A DNA stretch of 64,000 bases from NCBI RefSeq assembly GCF_004000785.1, contig NZ_BILX01000013.1, positions 62,001 to 126,000 on the forward strand. The letters are read 5' to 3'. Under the pieces are notes generated by a model. That model was given only the letters and a program-made list of their open reading frames with translations. It searched no databases and was not told the origin of the DNA. The stretch is from Paenibacillus ehimensis NBRC 15659 (GTDB lineage Bacteria > Bacillota > Bacilli > Paenibacillales > NBRC-103111). The first letter of the stretch is position 1. Each line of letters opens with the position of its first letter. The position numbers and the translations under genes were made by a program. Shown here in pieces: positions 52,146 to 59,946 of the stretch.

Positions 52146-53297
52146 TCACCGCCCGTTGTACAGCTTAAGCCAACGCTCCGCCATCCGCTCCCATGTAAAG
52201 AGCCGCTGCACCCGCTCCACGCTTTTCTCCCCCATGCGCCGGACCTCGGCCTCGTTTTGCAGCAAGGAGATGACAGCCGGGGCAAGGCCGCTCCCCAGGG
52301 CGTCCGGCTCCACGGTTAGTCCGGTAACGCCCTCCTCGACGATTTCCGGCATTCCTCCGGCGCGGGTCGCGATGACCGGGACACCCGCGGCCATCGCTTC
52401 CACGTTGACGAGACCGAACGCCTCGCGGCGGGCGGACGGAACGACGAGGACGTCGGCCAAACGAAACCATTCGTCCACTTCGCCGTGCGGAACATACGGA
52501 ACGAAGCGCACATGCTTTCTCAGCGGCTTGCTCGTCCTCCGAAGCCGCCTCACATAGGGGGTAAGCCGTTTCGAGCCGTAAAAGGCTCCCCCCACTACCA
52601 GCAGCAGCGCTTCCGGCACCTTGCCCGCAATTTCCGGCATCGCCGCCAGCAAATGATGCACGCCCTTGATCGGAATCAGGCGGCCGACATACAGAATGAT
52701 TTTGCGGCCCTGCAGGCCGAGCCTGCGGAGCAGCGCCTCCCGCTTGGCGGCTCCTTCCGGAGACCATCGGGAAATAAACCGGTCCGGATCGACCCCAAGA
52801 TGATTGACGACAATCTTAGCTTTGACACGCGGGTCTCTGCGCACCATTTCGTTCTTCAGGTAATGGCTGTTCACCACGATCCGGTCCGCCGCGGCGAGAC
52901 AGCGCCTCAGCTCGGGCCGCCGGATATGGGGCTTGGAGACGAACGTAACGGAATGCAGCGACAGCCACACCTGCGCGCCCGGATGCTTTCGCTTGAGAAA
53001 CCGGGCGAAGCGCGGGCGGTTCTCCACCTGAATCACCTTCGGCCGCAGCTTTCTCAGCTTGCGGCTGACACCCTCCACATAGCGGCGGGGCGAAACGGCG
53101 GGCACGCGCTCGTAGAGGACGCCTTGACGAATTTCGGTCGAACGGAGCCTCCGGCTCCGCCGCCCGATCACTGCCAGCCGGACGTGCCCCCGCAGGCGGC
53201 GGGCTACCTGTTCCACGACCAATTCGACGGAGCTGCTGTTGCCCGAAGGAATGACGAACGAACCCGGCGTCACGAAGACGACATCATACTCTTTCAT
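52146..53297 (-). CDS. GT4 glycosyltransferase (CotSA-like context)
   Basis: The 383-residue GT-B enzyme has FVIPSGNSSSVELVVEQVAR near the start, ILYVGRLIPIKGVHHLLAAM, and the donor-site REAFGLVNVEAMAAGVPVIA with GGMPEIVEEGVTG. The first half is rich in Arg and Lys. GGGGAGG fixes the ATG at 53297. It lies upstream of the giant repeat gene on the same strand and may glycosylate that protein or the spore surface; a relation to the coat enzyme CotSA is possible but not proven. Confidence 0.88.
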   Translation of the reverse strand: MKEYDVVFVTPGSFVIPSGNSSSVELVVEQVARRLRGHVRLAVIGRRSRRLRSTEIRQGVLYERVPAVSPRRYVEGVSRKLRKLRPKVIQVENRPRFARFLKRKHPGAQVWLSLHSVTFVSKPHIRRPELRRCLAAADRIVVNSHYLKNEMVRRDPRVKAKIVVNHLGVDPDRFISRWSPEGAAKREALLRRLGLQGRKIILYVGRLIPIKGVHHLLAAMPEIAGKVPEALLLVVGGAFYGSKRLTPYVRRLRRTSKPLRKHVRFVPYVPHGEVDEWFRLADVLVVPSARREAFGLVNVEAMAAGVPVIATRAGGMPEIVEEGVTGLTVEPDALGSGLAPAVISLLQNEAEVRRMGEKSVERVQRLFTWERMAERWLKLYNGR

Positions 53298-53458
53298 GAA
53301 GCAGCCTCCCCGCGATCTTTTTGGCAGTATATTCTTGGCGCTGCGGATGTGGATAGGCTGTAGTTGTCCGGGCCGAAGTTTGGGCCGTTTGAATTTTGCC
53401 GTCCGGGGCTTCATAATGAAGAACGAACTTTCGAATATCCCGAGAGGAAGTGCAGACC

Positions 53459-54691
53459 GTGAGCCGATTGGAAACGTATATCGAACATTATGTGGAGCTG
53501 GCCGTGAAGGTAGGTGTCAACGTGCAGCAGGGGCAAACGCTTGTTGTAACCTCCCCCGTATCGGCTGCGGATTTCGTCCGCATCGTTGCGCGCAAAGCGT
53601 ACGAGGCGGGAGCGAAGCACGTCTATGTCGAATGGGACGACGACGTGCTGAAACGGTTGAAATACGAGCATGCTCCCGACGAGGCATTCCATGAATATCC
53701 GCAATGGAAAGCGGACGGCTTCCGTCAATTGGCGGAAGAAGGGGCGGCGTTCCTGCAGGTATACTCTCCTGCGCCCGATCTGCTCAAACATGCGAAGCCC
53801 GAGCGGATCGCTGCGGCGAGCAAAGCGTACGGCGCCGCCATGCTGGAATACCGCCGCATGATGCAGGCCGGAAGGTTCAGTTGGACGATCGTATCCGTTC
53901 CGTCGGCGGCTTGGGCGGCTAAAGTGTTCCCGGAGGCAAATGAAGAAGAGGCGGTTCGTTCGCTGTGGGAACGCATCGTTCAAGCGGCGAGAGCCGACCG
54001 TGACCGGCCTGTGGAAGCCTGGCAGGAGCATCTGGCGGCGCTTCGCTCAAAGGTGGAGCGGATGAATGCGAAGAGGTACGCCCGGTTGATCTATCGCGCG
54101 CCGGGAACGGAATTAGACGTGGAGCTGCCCCCGGAGCACCAATGGGTCGCAGGCGGTATGCATAACGCCCAGGGGAATTTTTTCGTGCCGAATATTCCGA
54201 CGGAGGAAATGTTCACGCTGCCTCGCGCCGACGGTGTCCACGGAACCGTACGCAGCACGATGCCGCTGAACTGGAACGGGACGCTGATCGACGGCTTCAG
54301 CTTGACGTTCGAGAACGGGAAGGTCACGAAGTGTACGGCGGAGCAAGGACAAGAGGCGCTGCAGCGGCTCATCGCGACCGACGAGGGCGCGGCCCGGCTC
54401 GGCGAAGTGGCGCTTGTGCCGCAGAATTCGCCGATTGCCGAGATGAACGTGCTGTTTTACAATACGGGGCTTGACGAGAACGCCTCCTGCCATCTGGCGT
54501 TAGGCAACGCGTATCCGCTATGTCTGGAGGGCGGCACCGCCATGACCCGGGAGCAGTTGGCGCAGCGCGGAGCCAATCACAGCCTGGTGCACGTCGACTT
54601 CATGATCGGGTCGGACGAACTCGATATCGACGGAGAGCTGCCGGACGGCACGGTGGAGCCGGTGTTCCGGCGGGGCTGCTGGGCGGATTAA
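53459..54691 (+). CDS. M29 family aminopeptidase (AmpS-like)
   Basis: The 410-residue cytoplasmic metallopeptidase removes N-terminal residues from peptides. Family features are ELAVKVGVNVQQGQTLVVTS at the start, FVPNIPTEEMFTLPRADGVH, GEVALVPQNSPIAEMNVLFY and HSLVHVDFMIGSDELDIDG with metal ligands. GTG at 53459 is preferred over the in-frame GTG at 53450, which is too close to GAGAGGAA. The stop overlaps the end of the opposing glycosylase gene by four nt. Confidence 0.92.
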   Translation: MSRLETYIEHYVELAVKVGVNVQQGQTLVVTSPVSAADFVRIVARKAYEAGAKHVYVEWDDDVLKRLKYEHAPDEAFHEYPQWKADGFRQLAEEGAAFLQVYSPAPDLLKHAKPERIAAASKAYGAAMLEYRRMMQAGRFSWTIVSVPSAAWAAKVFPEANEEEAVRSLWERIVQAARADRDRPVEAWQEHLAALRSKVERMNAKRYARLIYRAPGTELDVELPPEHQWVAGGMHNAQGNFFVPNIPTEEMFTLPRADGVHGTVRSTMPLNWNGTLIDGFSLTFENGKVTKCTAEQGQEALQRLIATDEGAARLGEVALVPQNSPIAEMNVLFYNTGLDENASCHLALGNAYPLCLEGGTAMTREQLAQRGANHSLVHVDFMIGSDELDIDGELPDGTVEPVFRRGCWAD

Positions 54692-55266
54692 TCCGCCCGA
54701 GCTCCGGAAAGCTCCGCAAACCGGAAGCAATCGACCGTATGGTCCATCACCATGCCGGTCGCCTGCATAAACGCATAGCAGATCGTCGAGCCGACAAACG
54801 CGAAGCCGCGCTTCTTCAGCGCCTTGCTCATCGCATCCGATTCCGGCGTGCTGGCCGGGACGTCCTTCAGGCTCTGCCAGCGGTTGCGGATCGTATCGCC
54901 GCCGACGAACTGCCAGATGTAGCGGTCGAAGCTGCCGAATTCCTCCTGCACCGCGAGAAAAGCCTTCGCGTTCGCCACGGCGGCGCGCATTTTGAGCCGG
55001 TTGCGGATAAGACCCGGATCGCCGAGCAGCTCGTCCAACTTGGCATCGTCGTAAGCGGCTACCACCCTCGGATCAAAGCCGTCGAACGCCTCCCGGTACC
55101 GGTCTCTTTTTTTGAGCACCGTATACCAGCTCAGTCCAGCCTGGGCTCCTTCCAGGATCAGCATCTCAAACAGCTTCTGGTCGTCATGAACGGGAACGCC
55201 CCATTCCTTATCGTGATAGTCGATATATATAGGATCTTCATTACACCAGCCGCAGCGGCATTCCAT
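54688..55266 (-). CDS. tag: DNA-3-methyladenine glycosylase I
   Basis: The 192-residue base-excision enzyme removes 3-methyladenine from alkylated DNA. It has the Tag signature CRCGWCNEDPIYIDYHDKEW with zinc-ligand Cys and His, LFEMLILEGAQAGLSW, RNRLKMRAAVANAKAFL, and the C-terminal MDHTVDCF with the second zinc pair. An in-frame ATG nine nt upstream (55275) is also possible but sits very close to AAAGGAGAGG. It is convergent with the aminopeptidase gene. Confidence 0.93.
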   Translation of the reverse strand: MECRCGWCNEDPIYIDYHDKEWGVPVHDDQKLFEMLILEGAQAGLSWYTVLKKRDRYREAFDGFDPRVVAAYDDAKLDELLGDPGLIRNRLKMRAAVANAKAFLAVQEEFGSFDRYIWQFVGGDTIRNRWQSLKDVPASTPESDAMSKALKKRGFAFVGSTICYAFMQATGMVMDHTVDCFRFAELSGARAD

Positions 55267-55478
55267 AGGACGCATCCTCTCCTTTTTTTCCTAACTATAC
55301 CACATTATCGCGCCATAGCTTGTCACGATTTTGCGATGCGATAGAGTGAAAACTTTTCGTTGCCGGTACGTATCAAGTATAATAGCGGATATTCCGCGAT
55401 GCCCAAGCGCTTCGCGCACGGCATATCCGAACCCGGCACAGTCAAGCCGAACGACTCCAAACATCAGGCGGGGATCCT

Positions 55479-56243
55479 ATGAATCATTCATTTACCGTAT
55501 ACGAGCAGCAAATCCGGAAGCAGTTGATCGGGTGGGAGAAGGAGCTGCTCAAGCCGCCCGGCATGCTCGAAAAAACGTCCAAAGCGCTGCAAACGCGAAT
55601 CAACGAAGCCATACCCGAGAAAGTGCATACGGCCATTACTGCAGCGGTCAAAGGCATTGTTCAGACAGCGCTGTTCAGCTTGGATTATATTCCGAAAAGC
55701 GAACCGCTCCAAGGCATGACCTTGGCGTCGCGCGACCAAAAAGCGGAGGAGCTGATCGGCTTTTACAAAAAGCTGGCGGCGGCGGAAGGCGCGGGGACGG
55801 GAGCCGGGGGCATTTTACTCGGGCTCGCGGACTTTCCGATTCTGATCGGCATCAAGATGAAGTTCTTGTTCGAGCTCGCCCACATCTACGGACATTCGAC
55901 GCTCGATTATCGCGAACGCTTGTACATTTTGCATGTATTTCAGGTGGCTTTCTCCAGCCAGAACAAAAAGCCCGAGCTGTACCGGGCCGTCGTAAATTGG
56001 CCGCAAACGGTCAAAACGCTGCCTCCCGCGGACACCTATGCCCAGCACATCGATTGGAGGCAGCTCCAGCAGGAATACCGCGATACGATCGATTTCCGCA
56101 AAATGCTGCAGCTTGTCCCCGGCATTGGCGCCGTCGTCGGGGCATGGGCCAATTACGGCCTGCTGGAGGAGTTGGGACAGGCCGGCATGAACTGCTACCG
56201 CCGGCGCTGGCTGGATGAGGCGGAGATAAGCAAGACAACTTAA
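55479..56243 (+). CDS. EcsC family protein
   Basis: The 254-residue protein matches the EcsC family: WEKELLKPPGMLEKTSKALQ at the start, then GAGTGAGGILLGLADFPILI and LVPGIGAVVGAWANYGLLEE. It has two short hydrophobic, glycine-rich segments and is likely membrane-associated. The role of EcsC-type proteins is poorly defined; in Bacillus one sits with the EcsAB transporter, which is absent here. It is 23 nt upstream of the cupin gene, so the two may be co-transcribed. Confidence 0.85.
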   Translation: MNHSFTVYEQQIRKQLIGWEKELLKPPGMLEKTSKALQTRINEAIPEKVHTAITAAVKGIVQTALFSLDYIPKSEPLQGMTLASRDQKAEELIGFYKKLAAAEGAGTGAGGILLGLADFPILIGIKMKFLFELAHIYGHSTLDYRERLYILHVFQVAFSSQNKKPELYRAVVNWPQTVKTLPPADTYAQHIDWRQLQQEYRDTIDFRKMLQLVPGIGAVVGAWANYGLLEELGQAGMNCYRRRWLDEAEISKTT

Positions 56244-56266
56244 GGCGAGGGAGAGGAACCGCAACC

Positions 56267-56632
56267 ATGAAAATAAGTAAAGCGAATGCACCGCATTATA
56301 TTTGGGGCGACCGGTGCGACGGCTGGCATCTGGTTCAGCAGCCCGGGCTGAGCGTCATTCACGAGCGGATGCCCCCGCATACGGCCGAGGTCCGGCATTA
56401 CCATCACCAGGCGCGCCAATTGTTTTTCGTGCTCACGGGGACGGCCGAGCTGGAGGTGGACGGCGAGCTCCACACCCTTGGTCCGCAGGAAGGCTGCGAG
56501 GTGCCGCCGGGTGTGCCGCATCAGATGAAGAACGTTTCCTCCGGGGACGTCGAGTTTCTTGTCGTCTCGCACCCGCAGACCCGGGGAGACCGGGTGGAAG
56601 CGCCGCCTTTGGCGGAACCGAAGAAGGACTAG
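56267..56632 (+). CDS. Cupin domain protein
   Basis: The 121-residue single-domain cupin has the metal-binding motif HYHHQARQLFFVLTGTAELE (His-x-His ... Glu-type) and the second motif PPGVPHQMKNVSS. Its small size suggests a metal-dependent isomerase, epimerase or small-molecule-binding protein. GGAGAGGAAC precedes the ATG. It follows ecsC closely. Confidence 0.82.
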   Translation: MKISKANAPHYIWGDRCDGWHLVQQPGLSVIHERMPPHTAEVRHYHHQARQLFFVLTGTAELEVDGELHTLGPQEGCEVPPGVPHQMKNVSSGDVEFLVVSHPQTRGDRVEAPPLAEPKKD

Positions 56633-56720
56633 CCCGCGGCCCGCTTCCCGTTCTCCCGTTTCACTGCCGGAGTTGCCGGAATACACTATACGACCGATTC
56701 CAATGTTAGGAGCATGTCGT

Positions 56721-57485
56721 ATGGCCATCGCTTCGAACCGGGCCATCCTGCTGGCCTCCATCGTGTATCAGGCTCTCCGGCAGTACAACCATAACGGATC
56801 GTTCGAGCTGCCCCCCGGGTACAAGCTGGGCGCCGTCCTGGGCAAGAAAAAGTATCCTTACCTCGGCTTCATTCTCGAGTCCGGGCAATCGATCGTGATC
56901 GCGCTTCGCGGCACGGCGGCTTTATCCGAATTGAAGAAAGATTTGCAATTCGATCAAATTCCTTTCCCTTTTGTCCGCAACGCCGGACTCACGCACCGCG
57001 GTCTCACGGAGCTGTACGCATCCGCGCTTCGAGAGCGGATTATAAGCTATTTGAACAAAGCTGCTCCCCAAAAAAGACTGTATTTGGCCGGCCACAGCAT
57101 CGGCGGCTCGCTTGTTACGCTGTGCGCGCTCGACCTCGTCTTTCACACTCCCTTCAAACAACCCGTAGTCTACACGTTCGGGGCCCCGAAGGTCGGGAAT
57201 CCCGAATTTGTCCGACTGTTTAACAGCCGGATTCGCCACAGCACCCATATTGCCAACCGGTATGACCTTGTGCCGCTCTTGCCCATCTCCTTCGGCAAAA
57301 CCGTATACCGGCATGTCCGGTACCGCTGCGTGATCCGCTTTCGAAGCAAAGGCCTGCTGGGGAGCCATTCGATCAAAAGCTACTACAAAGAGCTGTTGCG
57401 CCGGAGCGCAGGCCGCAGCCGTCCTTACTACAACCGCAGTCCGAAAGGCCTTCTGCCCGTCGCCGCCGTCAGCACGGCCCGCTAA
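56721..57485 (+). CDS. Class 3 lipase family protein
   Basis: The 254-residue alpha/beta hydrolase has the nucleophile elbow AGHSIGGSLVTLCALD, an upstream oxyanion-side VIALRGTAALSELKKDLQFD, GAPKVGNPEF and the late NRYDLVPLLP with catalytic Asp; a His follows in LLGSHSIKSYY. No signal peptide is seen, so it acts inside the cell or at the membrane on acylglycerols or phospholipids. TTAGGAG eight nt upstream sets the ATG at 56721; the longer frame overlaps the cupin gene and is basic, non-homologous sequence. Confidence 0.85.
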   Translation: MAIASNRAILLASIVYQALRQYNHNGSFELPPGYKLGAVLGKKKYPYLGFILESGQSIVIALRGTAALSELKKDLQFDQIPFPFVRNAGLTHRGLTELYASALRERIISYLNKAAPQKRLYLAGHSIGGSLVTLCALDLVFHTPFKQPVVYTFGAPKVGNPEFVRLFNSRIRHSTHIANRYDLVPLLPISFGKTVYRHVRYRCVIRFRSKGLLGSHSIKSYYKELLRRSAGRSRPYYNRSPKGLLPVAAVSTAR

Positions 57486-57573
57486 TTTTGCGGCATCCCG
57501 CCGAGGAGCGATGTCAAATCCGGATATCCGCTGATAAGCGGCTTCCAAGCCAAATTTCCCGAGGACTCGGGGT

Positions 57574-57625
57574 CCCCGCAAAGTACTCGGACTAAGCTTT
57601 CCTGATTCAACCTCACTTTGCGGGG
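57574..57625. repeat. 11-bp inverted repeat with 30-nt spacer
   Basis: CCCCGCAAAGT (57574-57584) and ACTTTGCGGGG (57615-57625) are exactly complementary. There is no T-run next to it, so a simple terminator is unlikely; it might be part of a structured RNA. Confidence 0.65.
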
Positions 57626-57734
57626 GGCTCGGCAGCGGTCGGAAGTGGATACCCCACCCTCTCGTAAACTCCTATTCCCTCATGCACCACTTTCACAACA
57701 AGCTTAAGGCTCTACCCGGTTTTTGCTATTTCCC

Positions 57735-57763
57735 TTGACAATCATCTTAAAAAGTATTATCTT
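57735..57763 (+). promoter_or_regulatory. Promoter of the nitroreductase gene
   Basis: TTGACA (57735-57740) and TATCTT (57758-57763) are 17 bp apart. The -10 box overlaps the operator dyad at 57760-57773. Confidence 0.6.
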
Positions 57764-57773
57764 AAATTTAAGA
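57760..57773 (+). promoter_or_regulatory. Putative MarR/MhqR-type operator 1
   Basis: TCTTAAATTTAAGA is a perfect 14-bp palindrome on the -10 region. A close relative occurs upstream of the pirin gene (59000-59015), and a MarR-type gene lies between the two. Confidence 0.65.
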
Positions 57774-57805
57774 CATAATCGTATCTATCGACGGAGGTCC
57801 TCCCT

Positions 57806-58432
57806 ATGAACGACTTTACAGCCCTGTTAAAATCGCGAAGATCGGCAACCAAATTCATTCCGAACATCGAGATCCCGGACAAAGAGCTCGAAGAGATTTT
57901 CGGGCTGGTCAAATTCGCCCCTTCGGCCTTCAACTTGCAGCATGCGCATTACGTCGTCGTCAAAGACCCGGAGTTAAAAACGAAAGTTCACGAAGCGGCC
58001 AGCAAGCAATACAAAGTGCTGACGGCTTCCGCAGCCATTCTGGTGCTGGGCGATACGGAGGCGTACCGAAACGCGGCTAAAATCAACGAAGGCTTTCTTC
58101 ATCTCGGCGTGATGAGCAAGCAGGAATATGACCAAACGGTCGATTACGTCACCGCATTCTATGAGAACCGGGGCGAAACATTCAAGCGCGAAGAAGCGAT
58201 CCGCAACGCCAGCTTGTCGGCCATGCTGTTCATGCTGATTGCCAAAGACCGCGGCTGGGATACGTGTCCGATGATCGGCTTCGACCCGGATGCGATGCGC
58301 GCAGCCCTGAACATTCCGGACCGTTACGTTCCCGCTATGCTGATTACGATCGGCAAAGAGGATGTGTCGGGACAACGGCCGCGCGGCTATCGCAAACCGA
58401 CAGGCGAATTTGTAAGCTATAACCAAATCTAA
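57806..58432 (+). CDS. Nitroreductase family protein (MhqN/YodC-like)
   Basis: The 208-residue FMN enzyme has LKSRRSATKFIPNIEIPDKE for phosphate binding, VKFAPSAFNLQHAHYVVVKD, SAMLFMLIAKDRGWDTCPMI and a C-terminal RGYRKPTGEFV. It should reduce quinones or nitro compounds with NAD(P)H. The MarR-type regulator gene follows by 88 nt and a dyad overlaps its promoter, matching the MhqR logic of quinone and electrophile stress in Bacillus. GGAGGTCCTCCC precedes the ATG. Confidence 0.88.
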   Translation: MNDFTALLKSRRSATKFIPNIEIPDKELEEIFGLVKFAPSAFNLQHAHYVVVKDPELKTKVHEAASKQYKVLTASAAILVLGDTEAYRNAAKINEGFLHLGVMSKQEYDQTVDYVTAFYENRGETFKREEAIRNASLSAMLFMLIAKDRGWDTCPMIGFDPDAMRAALNIPDRYVPAMLITIGKEDVSGQRPRGYRKPTGEFVSYNQI

Positions 58433-58520
58433 AACAAGCTAGCCCAGAAATGTATTGCCCCTCAGGAATGAGGAATACTGAATTTAGGCTCATCGCGGGC
58501 AGCGAAAGGAGTTGCGAACG

Positions 58521-58970
58521 TTGAACGCAGAGAACAACCGGGACGAATCGCTGCATTTGTTCATTGTGCTTTCCCGGGCATGCGAATGGGTCACGGCGCA
58601 CGCCCACCGGGACATCCGGCGCCATGGCATGAATCCGACCGAATATGCGGTGCTGGAGCTGCTGTATCATAAAGGCTCGCAGCCTTTGCAGCAGATTGGC
58701 GGCAAAATTTTGATGACCAGCGGTAACATCACCTACGTCGTGGACAAGCTGGAGCAAAAAGGGCTTGTCGTACGGAAGCCGTGCCCGGAAGACCGCCGGG
58801 TAAGCTTCGCGGAAATTACGGAGAAAGGCGTCGCATTTCTGGACGAGGTGTTCCCGCAGCACCGCGAAGCGATCGAAGCCGCGGTCGCCGGCCTGTCCCC
58901 CGAGGAGAAGCGCCAAGCGATCGGTCTGCTGAAGAAGCTCGGGATCGCGGCGCAGGAAAGCTTCAAATAG
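58521..58970 (+). CDS. MarR-family regulator (MhqR-like)
   Basis: The 149-residue winged-helix protein has MNPTEYAVLELLYHKGSQPL, the recognition helix and wing MTSGNITYVVDKLEQKGLVV, RKPCPEDRRVSFAEITEKG, which resemble MhqR/YkvE of Bacillus. One cysteine lies in the PCPEDRR wing and another in the N-terminal helix (RACEW). It likely represses the nitroreductase and pirin genes on either side. TTG at 58521 is the preferred start, as the in-frame TTG at 58512 directly abuts AAAGGAG. Confidence 0.88.
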   Translation: MNAENNRDESLHLFIVLSRACEWVTAHAHRDIRRHGMNPTEYAVLELLYHKGSQPLQQIGGKILMTSGNITYVVDKLEQKGLVVRKPCPEDRRVSFAEITEKGVAFLDEVFPQHREAIEAAVAGLSPEEKRQAIGLLKKLGIAAQESFK

Positions 58971-58999
58971 CGGGTCGCCTCCGGCGAACCGCAGCTCAT

Positions 59000-59015
59000 A
59001 TCTTAATATTGAGAT
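59000..59015 (+). promoter_or_regulatory. Putative MarR/MhqR-type operator 2
   Basis: ATCTTAATATTGAGAT is a 16-bp near-palindrome (one mismatched pair) 41 bp upstream of the pirin start. It shares TCTTAA and the T-rich centre with operator 1. Confidence 0.6.
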
Positions 59016-59055
59016 TTTTTCAGCCCAAACTATTTCGATTCAGGAGGTTATTTTG

Positions 59056-59832
59056 ATGCAAATTATGATCTATCCCCCAACGATGCAAGGAACCGGGGCC
59101 TTCGACGGAGGCCGGATTACGGAGCAGAAGCCGATCGGATTTCCCGGCGAACGGTCGGTCGTCAAGCGGGTCGGTCCGCTGTTCTATTGGGCGTGGGCTT
59201 TTGCTGCGGAGGAAGGCTATATCGGGTCTCATCCCCATCAGGCGTTCGAGATTATGACGTATGTTCTCGCCGGCAAAGCGGAGCATGGCGACTCGCTCGG
59301 CACGCGAAGCGTCGTCGGGCCTGGCGGCGCACAGGTGATGCAGACCGGATCGGGCGTCTCCCACGAAGAGCGGTTTATCGGCCCGGATATGGAAGGCTTC
59401 CAAATCTGGTTCGAGCCGGAGCTGAATGAAGCGCTGAAACGGACGCCGACTTATCGCCAGTTCGACCATGAGGAATTTCCGGAGGAAGCCGGGGAAGGCT
59501 ACGTGCGCAAAACGGTCATCGGCGACGGTTCGCCGGTCGAGCTCGTGGCCGACGCCAAAGTGTGGGATTTGACGCTGGAACCCGGCGCCGTCTACCCGCA
59601 CGTCATTCCGGCAGGCCATACGTTGACGGCGCTCGCCGTCCGCGGGCACGGAGCCTGGACGGACGCTTCGGCCGGAGGTGCGGTGACCCCGTTCCGGCAC
59701 AAAGATTTCATGCTGCTTGGAGCAGCCGCCGATACGAACGTGTCGCTTCAAGCCGCGGACGACGAAACGCTGCGGATCATGCTTATCGAGGTTCCTACCA
59801 CCGTCGATTACCCGCTCTACCCGAAACGATAA
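59056..59832 (+). CDS. Pirin family protein
   Basis: The 258-residue bicupin has the pirin N-terminal motif set: FYWAWAF, then GSHPHQAFEIMTYVLAGKAE with metal-ligand histidines, and GGAQVMQTGSGVSHEERF with the remaining His and Glu. Some pirins are quercetin dioxygenases; others control transcription through a redox iron. AGGAGG eight nt upstream selects the ATG at 59056. The operator at 59000-59015 suggests joint control with the nitroreductase in response to quinones. A GC-rich hairpin (59842-59869) follows. Confidence 0.88.
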   Translation: MQIMIYPPTMQGTGAFDGGRITEQKPIGFPGERSVVKRVGPLFYWAWAFAAEEGYIGSHPHQAFEIMTYVLAGKAEHGDSLGTRSVVGPGGAQVMQTGSGVSHEERFIGPDMEGFQIWFEPELNEALKRTPTYRQFDHEEFPEEAGEGYVRKTVIGDGSPVELVADAKVWDLTLEPGAVYPHVIPAGHTLTALAVRGHGAWTDASAGGAVTPFRHKDFMLLGAAADTNVSLQAADDETLRIMLIEVPTTVDYPLYPKR

Positions 59833-59841
59833 TCGACGTTA

Positions 59842-59869
59842 ACAGCCCGGCGGCCGCCCGCCGGGCTGT
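59842..59869 (+). terminator. GC-rich hairpin after the pirin gene
   Basis: ACAGCCCGGCGG pairs perfectly with CCGCCGGGCTGT around a four-base loop. No T-run follows on the plus strand, so it may act as an RNA stabiliser or a weak terminator. Confidence 0.5.
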
Positions 59870-59871
59870 GC

Positions 59872-59911
59872 AAAAAAAAGACCTCCGCCGGCCCATGGCC
59901 CGTGCGGAGGC
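59872..59911 (-). terminator. Terminator of the cytochrome oxidase operon
   Basis: GCCTCCGC and GCGGAGGT pair on the minus strand and are followed by eight T residues. Confidence 0.8.
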
Positions 59912-59946
59912 AAAAGAGAGAAAATGGAGGAATAGAGTATCGAATA

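Larger units (their letters stand above)
57486..57805. other. Intergenic region with a long inverted repeat and a regulated promoter
   Basis: This 320-bp gap holds an inverted repeat (57574-57625) close to the lipase gene and, further on, a sigma-A-like promoter with a palindromic operator in front of the nitroreductase gene. No coding frame with a ribosome site was seen. Confidence 0.6.
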
